Assembly: GCA_025531455.1 (NCBI GenBank) | Contig: JAMYHL010000014.1 | Location: 372,001-436,000 of the forward strand | Length of the DNA: 64,000 nt | Direction: 5' to 3' | From: Apiotrichum sp. Y4204 | Taxonomy: Eukaryota; Basidiomycota; Tremellomycetes; Trichosporonales; Trichosporonaceae | Translations under genes and position numbers: made by a program | Shown: positions 32,065 through 43,979 of the stretch, in pieces | Position numbering within the stretch: the stretch's first letter is position 1 | Layout: every line of letters starts with the position of its first letter | The notes under the pieces: model-generated | What the model was told of the DNA's origin: nothing | The model's input: the letters and a program-made list of their open reading frames with translations, nothing else | Database searches by the model: none

Positions 32065-33140
32065 CTGGTGCAACGTAGTCGTTATAGTCATGGTGTGCGT
32101 CATTCATTACGTGGTGGGCGAATTCATTTGGGGCGTGTAGATTCATGAAGATCAAGTTATCGTGTCGCGTTTCGGTCGTGTCGTGTCGTGTGTTTCGTGC
32201 CATGCCGTTATCGCGCCTCGTCCGGCGAGAGCAATGCGTGCGTGGTGGTTGGTGTGGGAAGCGATGATGTGTCTAGTGGTAAGGTGTCGGTGATTTCTAA
32301 ATGTGTCTAGTGGTGTCTATGGGTGTTTCCCTATGTGAGAGTCCGGAGGTAGAGGAGGAGTAAGGTGGTCGGGAGCTCGCTGGCCGGCAACGAGAAGAGG
32401 AGGTGAAGATGGTGGTGGTTGTTCTCTTGCCATCGCGTCGCCAACTTTATACCATCTCGATGTGGCTATCCTCACCGATCATCAGCAAAGACATGCGATG
32501 GCGACGAGGCGTTAAAGGTGATAGACAAGCGAGTCGGGAGGTCAAGGAGGTCAAGGAGAGTGGTCCGAGCCCGAGGGCCCACAAGGGAGCAGTGCTGGTG
32601 GGGGAGCTTTGAACCGAGCGCACCTCCCAGTTATATATTGTTCGGGAGTCATAAAGGTTTTCTTTCGTCGGCGCTGCATCTTCTTCTTTACTGGCTGCCG
32701 TAGGAGCTTCCGATGCCCTCGAGCCTAGTAACCACAGAGATCAAAGAGTTGCGAACGCAAAGTCGGAAGTTTGCCGAGAGTGAGGTATTTCCTTTCCTCG
32801 CCTTGCATGCCCTTTCAACCTTTAAACCCGTATCTCCGTGTCCCGAACATCCGCTCAATTCTATTAGCAGCGACTGTAGAGCGGGATTGCGTTCCGATTC
32901 GGACAGGATGTGAATCCAAAGTTCACGAGACGAAGACCAGAGTTTGGGACGCTCGAGTTTAAAGTCTGAAAAAGGTGATCGTGGGCTGTGGCCGATGGCT
33001 TGCTTCTCCGAAGGCGCTGCGATATGCACTGTCCTCTGTGCGCGCTGCGTGATGCTTGGACGTCGTTTCAGCTCGGTCGCGATGGCGAGCACAGACGTGG
33101 CGAACGGGGGCGAGTGGGAGAATGCCAATGGGGAGGAGTT

Positions 33141-33213
33141 TATCATCTGCGCGTATCTGTGCGTATCTGTGCGTATCTCTTTGCGCATCTCTGCATATCT
33201 GCGTGTATCTGTG
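33141..33213. repeat. 10-bp tandem repeat around GCGTATCTGT
   Basis: Two perfect units (33151-33170) flanked by diverged units sharing ATCT, about seven in total, all in 10-bp register. Confidence 0.8.
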
Positions 33214-35024
33214 CCACAATCCACTCAGATTGGCTGTCTGGGCCCAAGAACTGCTCTGCGCTTTGTTCCTCTGCCTTTTCCACACTGCCGCCTTCGAGCT
33301 CCCTTCCCCCACATCCCCTGGCCAGCTTGGAATCCACCGGCCGCCGGTACCCCAGGATTGCCCCCTCGCGAGGCACAGATAGGAACGACGTACGACCTCC
33401 ATCTGAAAGGTACCTGATAGACCGAGCGACGCCATCTCGATCTGCTTTCCGTTTTGTCTCCCCAGCTGTCGAAGCTGCCAAGTCGCAGAATCACAGAAGC
33501 AATGCGCCCTTCTGGGCATCCTGGACGCCACCACACTCAATTACGTGTCACATGTGGACATGAAATAAGATGCCCGACAAGGTCAAAGGCTTGCACGTCC
33601 GAATCGAATCGTCTCCCGCTGCACACGGAATGATCGGACCTGCCACTTTGTCGTTTACAGGGAATCCAGAAACGGTGCGCCTCTGCATCGTTTGTGACAA
33701 TTCACTCGCGACTTGCGATCGCTCGGGCGCCGCCATGACTAAGAATGGCAGGGATCCATATGTCTCCATCGCAGCGATTCGACCGGAAACAGAAACGCCC
33801 AGTCCTGAAATGGCTCTCGGCGCACTCAGAATTAGCTGAGACTCGTTTCTGGGATTCGGACAGGAATTCATCAATTCATGTTCCGGTGCAAAACAAGCTC
33901 TTCACTCGCTCAAGACCCTGGCTAAGCAGGTACGATCAACTTCATCTCCTCCAGCACCTCCAGCCTCTGGATGTGGCGCGGCCGGAGCTGACTCATAGCA
34001 GTACCTTTACGCCGCACCAACGCCGCTCGGCGATTTTGCCTCCGGTGTGCCTGGGTGTTAACTGCAGAACTGCAGATTTCTGATCGGAGTCTGGATTTCT
34101 GTGATAGTGCAGAGTCTATCACTATGTACCGAAGGGCCCACTTCTGTATAGTTTCAGAAGCGCTGAAGCTCAGCTGGCTCAAAAATCCCGCAGGCCACAC
34201 AAGGGTTGGTGACGAGGTGTACGTACTGCATGTACATGTGATACCAAAAGGCGCTAAAAGGATCGACACGCAGGAAAAAAAGTGATCGACAGATCGGCGT
34301 CCCCGACGATCACTTCCCCGAATCCCCGATAGAGCGTGTCTATGTGATATCGCAATGGGTCCCCTGCAGCGAGAAGAGCAATATCGAACAAGTTCTCGCT
34401 AGCTGCGTGCGCAGGCGCCCAAACCCATGCGTGCTGATGGCTCTCTTCTGCATTCGCTTCGGCGGTTACCGCCGCCCAGCAGTGCGCTCCCTGTGAGGAC
34501 ACGGTTGAGAACGATCACAATGTGCTTCCCAATTGCTGTGGACCTCTTGACCACTATACTGGGACTGGACCACCGTGAACCATCAATTGCGGCATGGCGC
34601 ACTGTTGTTCCAAGCTTTGGTGCGGTACGTTGGTGTGGCAATCCCCCACGGACGCCACTGCCGGGGCGCCTAGATCGTAACAGTTTGTTTAGGTTTGGGA
34701 CTCCAGTTGCCTCACTAAAATCGTCGCTCTCACATGACCTGCACGAAGCGGTCGAGCTCGCACCATCCGAAGTCCGGAAGCGGCCAGGACACCGCCCAGG
34801 CGGCGATCTGCCAGCTCTGTGCAGTAGATTCCATCAGAGCGCTCCGCAAGTGCGGACTCAGCGGGGAATTCCACTCTGGCAAAACCATGTCCAGCTTGTC
34901 GGCCCGCTAGCTACGGAGACCTAGAGATATCGGAATCACCTAATCAGCGGCATGAACGATCAGCTCAGGGCAATCAGTGTAATCAGCGGGGATCAACATT
35001 ACCTCAAGATAGGCCAGGATCACC

Positions 35025-35060
35025 ATGATCCCCGTGATCCCCGTGATCCCCGTGATCCCC
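35025..35060. repeat. 9-bp tandem repeat GTGATCCCC x4
   Basis: ATGATCCCC followed by three perfect GTGATCCCC units. Confidence 0.9.
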
Positions 35061-36439
35061 GCGATGACTGGTCAATCTTCGGGATAAGGTACGTACTCGC
35101 TAGTCACAGACAGGTGGAAGCTGAGCTCAAACAATGGCGTGTGTAGAGACTCGGCAGATCTCGGCGCCCTGACAATCGAGACAATTGAGCACCAAGTGCC
35201 TCCCACCTTCAACCCCTCAGTGTTCCAACTGGACGCTTTTCCTGTCTATTCTGATCGCATTGGGACTGATATATCCGCAATCCGATTTCCGTCGCCACAG
35301 CCGGTACCTATCGTCGGTAGCCGTCGGCAGCCCCACATCTTCAAGCGACACTCCCACAGCCCGGACCTAACGTGCACTTCAGTGAACGTCGCGGGATCGC
35401 AAGGTCGCCGCCATCCACAACAGCCCACCCAATTGAAAGTGCACGCCGGGCAGAGTGGCACCCCAGTATGTACCTTGGCCTGGTGGTGCGCCACATTGCA
35501 GTTCGGTACCGTAACCGATATCCCAACACTTGCGATCCACGGGTGGCTGATGGCGCACGGCGCGACCTTAACTCTTGCTATGGACTCGCAACTGGAGATA
35601 CATGCAGAAAGTCGGATTGGCGGTGGCATTTCGCGGCATGTTCACGAGCAAGATGCCCGCAAGACGCCGCCGCCACAGCCACCAAGGGTGGCTGCACAAA
35701 CTTCCACAAGGTTTCGCGCCTCCGAGCGGCGTTGTGGGGATCATTTTATGGCTTGGTAGTCTGGAATTCCTCGACAACAGGCGCTCGGCTTGGTTTCGGC
35801 AAGTCGGCAGGTAGGTTGTTGATGCCGGCTGGGGCGTCAGAGTAGTGGAGGTTCATGGCGGGGGGCAGGCGTTTCTACAGAGTGTGGCCCCGTGCGCACT
35901 CCCATATGAGGCACCTGACAGGACTGGCGCACTTGCGAGGCGTGCTCTTCGTACAGATTGTTCGGTGACGAGCGCTCGGCTGGTAGATTGGAGGCCAGTT
36001 GCAGGGCAACATTGGCCGACTGGAAGTTCTGTGACATAGTGACATTCAGAGGAATGCCTGATGATTCGCTGACTGCGATCGTGATGCTTCAACCACAGCG
36101 TTCTGTCCACTAGGGAGTCCAAAGTTTGATGAGTAGGCTATTCATCCCATTCAGCAGATGGTTGAGGCACAACAACGGCCTAGAGGTCTGATTGATCGCG
36201 CGGCCATTTCAGTAGATGGTGTCCAATAGCGACTCCCCACTCCTTTCAATCAAGACGACTTTTGACTGGACCATCACAGAGGCGGTATGGCCTCTGCTCC
36301 GGCGCCGCAAAACATTGGTCAGAGATCTGTTGTCCAAAGTCTGGCGTTGAATTGCTGTCAGAAAGAGAGTTAGGTTTCATCATCCTCCGCTTGCCACAGG
36401 AACAAGAAAGCAGGGGCTAGGGCAGCGTAACGGCCTACA

Positions 36440-36457
36440 GGGGGGGGGGGGGGGGGG
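36440..36457. repeat. G18 homopolymer
   Basis: Eighteen consecutive G on the plus strand inside the gene desert. Confidence 0.9.
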
Positions 36458-37560
36458 CGCTCACATCTACGGTGTTCACAGCGTTCAACGTTCGAGCGGA
36501 AACATCAAAAGAAGATCAAGTTGGAATGAGAAAGATACAGGATCGCTTGGCCCTAGCTACCCCGCTGCGCCGACCTTTTTGGAGGTCTTGGCGATGTCGG
36601 GGACCATTGATGTTGATAGGTGAGGAACGCGGGGCTTCGATGTTCCTGTCTGTTCTTGTCGTTGTTGTCAATTCCTATTTGTCACAACATCTTCACCGAG
36701 TCGCGAATTTCGCAACTCGGCGGAACTGATATTCGTCTGCCCGGCATCCCATCAGTCTCGAATGAGCTGTGACGGGCCCGTAATGTAGCTGTTGTCAGTC
36801 AGATTCTCGAACTATCCGCATGTTGTGGAGGTTAGGGCAAGCAAGCCTCCAAGTCGGACCGAGGTAGACCCCACTGAACGATCGCCGTTCCATCGCATAT
36901 TGCGCGAATACACTCCAGAGATTCGGGGGCGACAGTGGTTTCCGCAGAGTCGAGATTGGGCCCCGCTCAAGGCGTCAGCGCTCCACAGGCAGAGGCACAG
37001 CAGACTTTCCGCGCCCTGCGTCGCCTCGCGTCGCGGAACAGGTTAATATGTAAGTCCGCGATGGCTCTCATCTGGCCGTGGTTTGCCGGGTGGGTCAGTC
37101 GTCACATCAGTATATCTGCTGGTCACCAGGGTGCCTCAATCGGGCGAACCCTGGTTGTGGAAGGCGCCTGGGCCAGGCCACATCCCCCCGCCAGCTCTGC
37201 GACAGTGACGCGGCGATTGCAGATTTCTATCTCTGCCGATGCGCGGCGAGGTGTGGTGGGATGAAGTAGTGGGATAAAATGGGTGGCGAAACGTCCGTCA
37301 CCCGCCATTATCCGCTGTCTTCCTTCCCTCCTCACACGCCACGCTCAACAACAGTCGCCAGTAACCGTCGACATTCTGACCCCTCATTACACCTTCCACT
37401 CTCAGGTGACGCCGACGGGTACACCGCCGTCCGCTCGATAGATAACCCTGCTGTACGCCAGACCAGAAAACTCGACCGCCCCAATGGAATTGTAGCGCAC
37501 CCCAATCGATGCAGTCATACAGTGTGCATCCAAACATCCAACGTAACGATGGCGGAAGGA

Positions 37561-38486
37561 TTACGAACGGGGCTTCTCCCTGTTTGGTCAGCGACTAATC
37601 TTCCATCAGCCACCATCAAGACTCACTTCTTCTCCTTCCAGAGAGCGAGGAGACCAACACCGGCGACCTTGACGACCTTGAAGCGGACACCGGGAATGTC
37701 ACCCTTGGCCTTACCACGGCGACCGAAGCCCGAGATGAGGACCTCGTCGTTCTCGTCGGTGAAGTTGAGGCAACCGTCGTTGGGGACGAAGGCAGTGACC
37801 TTCTTGCCGTTCTTGATGAGCTGGACACGAACACACTTGCGGATAGCCGAGTTGGGCTGCTTGGCCTCAACACCGACCTGGAAAGTCAGCATTCTCCCCT
37901 GTATTCTTCCTGATCGCCTGGCCTGTCTTCTGGATCTCGTCGGGCATAGGCTCCCCTCGTCAAAAGTCCTCCTCCGGGCCCGTCTGCACTTCCGCCCCAC
38001 CATGCCCCAAGCAAATCCAAGCCTTCCCGCCCAACATCCTCAATCCAGTTCCCAGGCCAGGCGCTCGCGCGCTCACCTTCTCAAGGACGATACCCTTGGC
38101 GTGGGACGAACCACCGGTGGGCGAAGTCTTGTAGAACTTGCCGAGGGCGCGCTTGTTGTAGTCCTTGTCGGCCCAACGGTTCTCGCGACGCGAGGTGCGG
38201 AGCTTACGGGCGGCCTGGATACCACGGGGCTTGTTCGCTGTACGTCGGAACGGTCACGAGAAGCAGTGCGCGCGCGGATGTCGGAGAGGGGTGGTCGAGA
38301 ATGGGGGAAAGGGGGTTCATATCATCGCACAGCGGAGCGAGACGGAGCGGGACGGAGATCGATATCGGACATTGCGAGAAACGGGACATGACAGAGCGGG
38401 AAATCGGGTGCGCGAGCATAAGGAGGTCGTGATCAGCACTGTGTCCGTCACCATCGTCGGCCTCGTCGCCGCTACTCACAACCCAT
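37561..38486 (-). CDS. RPS23: 40S ribosomal protein S23 (uS12)
   Basis: Four exons: 38480-38486 (7 nt, including ATG), 38077-38237, 37627-37877 and 37561-37579, giving 145 aa, the same length as yeast Rps23. It reads [20 protein letters not shown] at the start, has [13 protein letters not shown] before the second junction, the universal [10 protein letters not shown] decoding-centre loop (its conserved Pro is the site hydroxylated in other eukaryotes), and ends KEKKEKPRS. The last nine residues come partly from a 19-nt terminal exon, so a reading without that splice would stop early. The first two introns are 242 and 199 nt, much longer than neighbours, as is common in ribosomal protein genes. 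Divergent from the gamma-glutamyltranspeptidase-like gene. Confidence 0.95.
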
Positions 38487-39242
38487 TTTGACTGATTTGC
38501 TGGATGAAGGACTTTGGAGGACGACCGTCGAAATCGATACAGTGCACGCAGCGAGCGAGCGACCAGGCAGCCAGGGAGCTGGGAGCGTACAGCCAGGCAG
38601 AGGGGACCGGGCACCCAGCACCAGTGCACCAGCCAGCCAACTCCCACTGTACCAAGAGCCAGCCAGAGGACCAGCCAGTCAGCCCGCCAGCCAGGGATTT
38701 CCCCTCTCAGCCAGAAGCTGGTCATGCACTCATTCTCCCACCGTACGCGGTCGTCCACTCCAGCCAATTCGCTGCCGCCCTGCACTGTATGGCTGGTGTT
38801 GCACCATGGTGAATTTTTAGGTAGCCCTCAGGGCCTCGAAAATCTCTGACCGGTTGATTCCGCTCTCGCCCGGAATTTGGGCAAATGTCCGGAGGTGGCA
38901 CTCCTTGCCACCCTTAACACCTATTACCGATGATGGCGGAAGCACATTCCAGCCTTGTCGGACTTGTCCGGAGCTGCCCACCCCAGTACCGCATGTTTCG
39001 GCCTCCACTTCGTGAGTCTGAATTGCATCATTGTCGGCAACTTGGATCTTAATGCTGAGCGGCTATCTGCTTCTTGGCTGGTTGTTTACACGATGGGCCA
39101 CCATGAGTCCATGCGTCCATGCGTCCACAGGCACTAGAGTGCATGGCAGCACGCGCTTCTAGCGTATATCACTCGAACGTCCCGATTCTTGTCAATGTCA
39201 ATTGTCCTTTCTCTCCTCCCCATCCATTCATACCCACTAACC
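38487..39242. promoter_or_regulatory. RPS23 / gamma-glutamyltranspeptidase divergent promoter region
   Basis: 756 nt. The part next to RPS23 (38560-38700) is crowded with CCAGCCAG/GCCAGCC words, plausibly ribosomal-protein promoter elements or leader. No gene seen. Confidence 0.4.
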
Positions 39243-41546
39243 ATGCCGATTGACGCCAGCAAGCTCCACCCGGCCTTTGCCCCGCAGTTTGCGCACTTTC
39301 CGTCCCGCAGATCGACCGTCTTCTCGGCAAAGGGCGCCGTCGCCACGTCGCAGCCACTTGGTGCGTCTTCCTCGTTGAGAAGTTTGACTAACAGTAGCCG
39401 CGCAAGCGGGTCTGGAGATCCTCAACAAAGGCGGGAACGCCGGTAAGCACCTGAATTGACACGCATGGATGCTCATCTCCGCAGCGGACGCGGCGGTCGC
39501 TACTGCGGCTGCACTCAATGTTACCGAGCCCACTTGTACTGGAATTGGCGGAGGTGGGTAGCCGATCCTCGGAGATACCCATGCTCATCACCAGATGTGT
39601 TCTGCCTTTATTACAGCGCCGAGACCAAGAAGGTCGGCGGTATCAACGCGTCCGGCCGCTCTCCCAAGGCTCTGGATCTGGACCACCTCCGCAAGCAAGG
39701 TATTACGGGTGACACTGTGGGTCCACTCTTAGTGCAATTGAGGGGTCTTGCTGATTGCCTTCCCTCCCACCCGATATTCCCGAACAATCACTCTCCCAAC
39801 ACATAGATCCCTTTGACCAACCTCAACTCCGTCACCGTCCCTGGAGCCGCCGCGGGATGGTGCAAGACCATCGAGGAGTTTGGGAGCGGCAAGCTCACCA
39901 TGTCTGAGATCCTTGCCCCCGCCATCCGGATGGCTAAGGAAGGCGTACCCGAGCACGAGCTGAACTGCTCCGCTTGGAAGGCGGCGGAGAACCTCGTGCG
40001 AAATGCCAGTCCAGCTTGGAGGGAGTGAGTATGATAGTGCCTTTCATTCAAGCAGTCACTAATGTTCAGAATGATGATGCCCGATGAAGTAAGCTGCATT
40101 GTGATCCCGATAAGCTAACCTCAGAGCGTCCCGCTTGCATCCAACATTATGCGCCACCCCGAGCTCGCAGCCACCTTTGAGGCTATTGCCGAGCACGGCA
40201 AGAAGGGCTTTTACACCGGTCGCATTGCCGAGGGTGGGTAGGCCACTCTGGACCCATCACTGACGCCCTCAGCGATCGTTGAGCTTGTCCGCGACGGCGG
40301 GGGTGTCATGACGCTTGAGGATCTCGCCGAGTGTACCGCCGAGGTGGTAGAGCCTATCAAGTATGACTTCCGGAAGGACGACCGCGATCCTGGTCTTACG
40401 CTTTGGGAGGTGAGCTCGCGCCTCCTCTACGAGCTGACAGCAGTGTCCTCCAAATGGCCAGGGTCTGACAGCATTAATCGCGCTCGGCATCATCGAGGCC
40501 GCCGAGGAGGTACATGGCGTGGATATCCTCAAACTCGAACATAACAGCGCCGAGTATCTCCACCTCGTCATCGAGGCGCTGCGTCTCGCCTTCGCAGACA
40601 GTCAGTTCCAGCTGGTCCAAGGTGAACTGACGCTTCAGCCCAATACTACGTGACAGACCCGGAACATGAGCATGTTCCCGTGGAGCAACTTCTATCCAAG
40701 GTGCGTCATTCCTAGGGGAAGCATGTTAACGGACAAGAAATATCTTCGCTCCCGGGCAGAGCTGCTCGACCTCAGCAAGGCCGGCACGCCCGAGAATGGC
40801 AACCCCCTTTACTGCAGTGATACCGTGTACCTCTCGACGGCGGACCAGTGGGGCAATGCCTGCTCCTTCATCGCCAGCAACTATGCCGGTGCGTATACAC
40901 TAGTTCTCTCACTGACCTTAAGGATTCGGCACCGGCGCAATCCCCACAGGGTGCGGGTTCACGCTCCAAAACCGCGGATCGAACTTTACGTTGCGCGAAG
41001 GCCACCCAAACAACGTCAAGGGCGGCAAGCGGCCGTACCACACCATCATCCCCGCGATGGTCACGCGCGGCGACGACCTCGTCATGAGCTATGGTGTTAT
41101 GGGAGATGAGTATCCGTTCTGCATTCCGCCAGCGCTGACCCGCCACGCTTCATGCAGCCGCAGGGCCACGTCCAAGTACTTCTCAACACGCTCCTCGGGT
41201 TCACACCCCAGGCGTCCCTTGATGCTCCGCGGTTCTGTATTTCCGCGGGCCTGCCAGACGCCAGCAAGAAAGAGACTGCATCAGCCGGAAATGTTAATTC
41301 CGAAATTTGGGTGGAGGAGGGTATTGATGATGCCGCTGTTGAGCAGCTAATCAGTCAGTTCGCAAGCCTGGTGGATAAACTGACGCCGCAGAAATGGGCC
41401 ACAATATCAAGGTTGCAACCGGCTTCAACCGCAAGATTGCAGGAAGGGGCCAAGTGATTCGCGCCGTTCGCGACCCCAGTGGACGGACGGTGTGGGCTGC
41501 GGGCAGCGATCTCCGCGGCGACGGGTGCGCGGTGGGACAGATTTAG
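39243..41546 (+). CDS. Gamma-glutamyltranspeptidase-like Ntn hydrolase, 14 exons
   Basis: Exons: 39243-39360, 39398-39442, 39485-39553, 39595-39716, 39807-40024, 40070-40088 (19 nt), 40125-40233, 40273-40409, 40444-40600, 40639-40700, 40738-40888, 40923-41105, 41147-41353, 41392-41546; 583 aa. It follows the family throughout: [63 protein letters not shown] (its Thr after Asp is the expected nucleophile and self-cleavage site), [10 protein letters not shown], and GVMGGFMQPQGH. It belongs to the YwrD/fungal branch rather than the E. coli type (which has TTH at this site). No clear signal peptide from the chosen ATG, though an in-frame ATG at 39195 would add a short hydrophobic stretch. Intron 12 (41106-41146) appears to be AT-AC; the others are GT-AG, mostly 34-45 nt. 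Likely acts on gamma-glutamyl amides. Confidence 0.9.
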
Positions 41547-41685
41547 AAGCTACAGGCCTCGGCGATAGATCGCGGATGCAAGTCTCGACATGCAACATTC
41601 ACCGTCACCTACATCTGAGCCCACTATTGTACAAGCTTTTCGCAACAGGTATTATTATCCCTTGAAACCCCTTGTGTCCAATCCC

Positions 41686-43979
41686 TCAAGCGAACGTGAG
41701 CGGCACCCGACTCTGTCCAGTTAGTGGTGTTGTGTACGGCTTTTCCTCACCTCTGCGAGCTGCCTCCAATCGATCCATTTGTCGCCGTCGGGGTCCAGCT
41801 TCCAGACGTCGAGCAGCAGATTCACGACCATGAACACATTCCTGACCTGCACGCGCTGCGAGAATTTGTTAAAGATGTTGATCACTTCTGTCCGCCCGGC
41901 GTCGTGCTGCGTGCAAACGCCCGCGAGGAAGAGGGGGAAGAGCATCTCCGATTCGTTGGGTGTGCCGAGCATGAGGCGGATGTAAATCAGGATGCGCGCG
42001 GCGAGGTCGCGGTTGACCAGGTCGGCCGGGCCAGTGCGCAAGACGGCTTGTCGCAGGTAGAGCTCGGCCGCGATTTGGAATGTCTGGAATGCTATGACGA
42101 GCAGAGACCGATCCGTGCCTATCGGGAGTGGATACGCGAAGAGGCTTGGTGGAACGAGACATGATCGCAGCCGGTACATGATCTCCTCCGACTTGGCGAC
42201 ATGGTGCCGCATCTCGATATCCCGCGCCTCCGAGTAGGGCCGGGACATTGTTGCAGACACCTTTCCAGCGAGCACGGCGATTTCACACAGGAACTGCCAT
42301 TAGATCGTGTTGCGAATGAAACCACCCCGGAACTTACACCAAAGGAGCGGCGTGTTGCTCCCATATAACTGTCAATTTCAAGCTCGCCATCAGCAAGAAT
42401 TTCGAGATAGAGCGGCATGGGGAACTCGGGCGACTTGGTGATCGCCAACTGCGCACAGACGTCGTGGTAGGCACAGTTGTAAGCCAGCGACTGCCAGGTG
42501 AGGGAAGTCTTAAAGTCGACAATTTCAATAGCCTTGCAAAGGAGGCGCCGTGCTGTCGGGAGATGGCGAACCCAAGCACTCGAATCGCCGCGCACAACGT
42601 CCAAGCCCGAGAGAATTAGAAGAGTCCACATGTACTCCTCCATCTCCTCTGTGGTGTAATCCCCCTCGACGTCAAACTGGTCGAGTTGCAGTTCGGTGGT
42701 TTCGGTCGCCAGACGAGCGACCTCCTCGTAGGGGTGTCCAAGGTTGGCGCGGTGCGTAGCGGCCCAAGAAATGAGTCCGCACATGACAAGTGGGGATCGC
42801 TGCACGACCGGCAACATGCCGTTCACCAATGGATTGTGGCCGGGTCCCAAGACCGAGAGAACGTGAGCAAACGAGTTTACCCAGTACTATCGTCAGCGTT
42901 GTTTACAGATACTAACACTCACATCATATAACGCTGGTAGATGCTCAAGGACAGCAGCAGCAGTAACCATCTTGTTGGTGTTGCTGGTGTTGAACTGGTG
43001 GTGGTGCCCATTGCGACCGGTGCTGCTACTGGTGTGGTTGCCACTTTGGTTGGGAGGATGGGTGTTGTCGTAGGGGCTGGTGGCTGGAGCTGTTGGAACG
43101 TTAGGGTCCAGCTGGAGCTCCAGCGCCGAATCGGTGAAGAGGGGCCACATCCACCCGGAGCCTGCCTCTTCGTTGGTGTTACCCAGAGACGCAAGGAACT
43201 GATCTAACGCCGTGTCAGACAAGTTGTCACCTTCCATATCAGCGTCAACATCATCAGGTCGGCGCCCAGTGCTGGACATGGAGTGCTGCGACTGGGACCA
43301 TTTGGCAGGTGTCGTACAGGATGGTGTCGCCTCCCAAGGATTCGAGGACGCGGTGGCACCTGCCTGTCCATCTGATGGCAGCGCCGAGACGATGACCTCT
43401 GGGGATTCTGTCTTTGCTGTGATATCAGTCAAAGGCACGTGGGGTCTGCACGAACAAAGCTTCTTGGATCGTCCGTTGGGTTGCGGGGAAGGGACCAGCT
43501 CTCCCTTTGCGTTGCGGTACAGTTTGGGGAAGACGCACGGAATACCAAGCCGGGTGCTGCAAAGGGTCAGCATTGCAACATATGTCTCAAGCCCCCGCTC
43601 CCCACAACACTGATGGGAAACAAGCTGGGAGCCCCGGAACCAAGGCACGTACCACGATCCGCAGACAGGTCGCACGCTATCACACGCCTTCTGTTCTTCG
43701 TCAGTACCAGTGTCGATGTCGGGGTTAGAGACGGAACGAAATGTAACGGCAGAACGAGAATAACCTCCGAGGGGAGCAACAGATCTGCAGCCTGTTGCTT
43801 CGGGAATTATGTGCCAGTCCGTCACAACTCCAGCGCTAAGCCGCAAGGCGGCCGCAACTGATACGCACCTTTCGTCGGCGGCAGGTATAGCAGCCCGCGC
43901 GGCTACGCTTCCGCTTCCCCGCCGCTGATGTTGCCGATTGCGGGGACGTCTCGATGTCGCGCTCCGACGACTCCTTCAT
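41686..43979 (-). CDS. Zn2Cys6 fungal-type transcription factor
   Basis: Exons 43869-43979, 43653-43690, 42923-43556, 42338-42886, 41751-42293 and 41686-41712 give 633 aa. The binuclear zinc cluster is assembled over three exons: Cys30-x2-Cys33-x6-Cys40-x6-Cys47-x2-Cys50-x6-Cys57, in RAGCYTCRRRK + KACDSVRPVCGS + CTRLGIPC. A disordered, Asn/Thr/His-rich linker follows (~90-260), then a helical region of the fungal_trans/Fungal_TF_MHD kind (YWVNSFAHVLSVLGPGHNPL, ISWAATHR, WTLLILSGLDVVRGD, MFPLFLAG-like and WIDWRQLAE). The last exon, adding SRVPLTFA, is inferred from a CTAAC branch site and acceptor; without it the protein would end nine codons into the intron. Targets unknown. It converges on the gamma-glutamyltranspeptidase-like gene (139 nt between stops). 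Confidence 0.88.

Larger units (their letters stand above)
28926..37560. other. Gene desert, about 8.6 kb
   Basis: No exon chain with conserved-looking protein can be built on either strand. The longest open frames (for example minus 29044-29679 and plus 35139-35759) are proline-, serine- or arginine-rich and lack splice-supported extensions or family motifs. What does stand out is a series of short degenerate repeat arrays between 29.2 and 35.1 kb (listed separately), and a G18 run at 36440. It could be decayed transposon or gene sequence, a non-coding transcript locus, or long regulatory DNA. Confidence 0.5.

Noticed and set aside
35139..35759. 206-codon plus-strand open frame in the gene desert
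   Set aside because: No recognisable motif, unusual composition and no supporting exons; the opposite strand is similarly open, as expected of GC-rich DNA.
37623..38003. Basic N-terminal extension of uS12 read through the intron
   Set aside because: The sequence before VGVEAKQPN is intron 2; the true upstream exon (38077-38237) restores the conserved [13 protein letters not shown].
37878..38479. snoRNA inside RPS23 introns
   Set aside because: Only a partial C-box-like string was found, with no matching D box or H/ACA boxes, so no RNA gene is called.
41721..41750. C-terminal VRKSRTQHH ending of the Zn2Cys6 protein
   Set aside because: A GTGAGG donor, a CTAAC branch site and a CAG acceptor allow a final exon ending SRVPLTFA; the unspliced ending remains possible but less likely.
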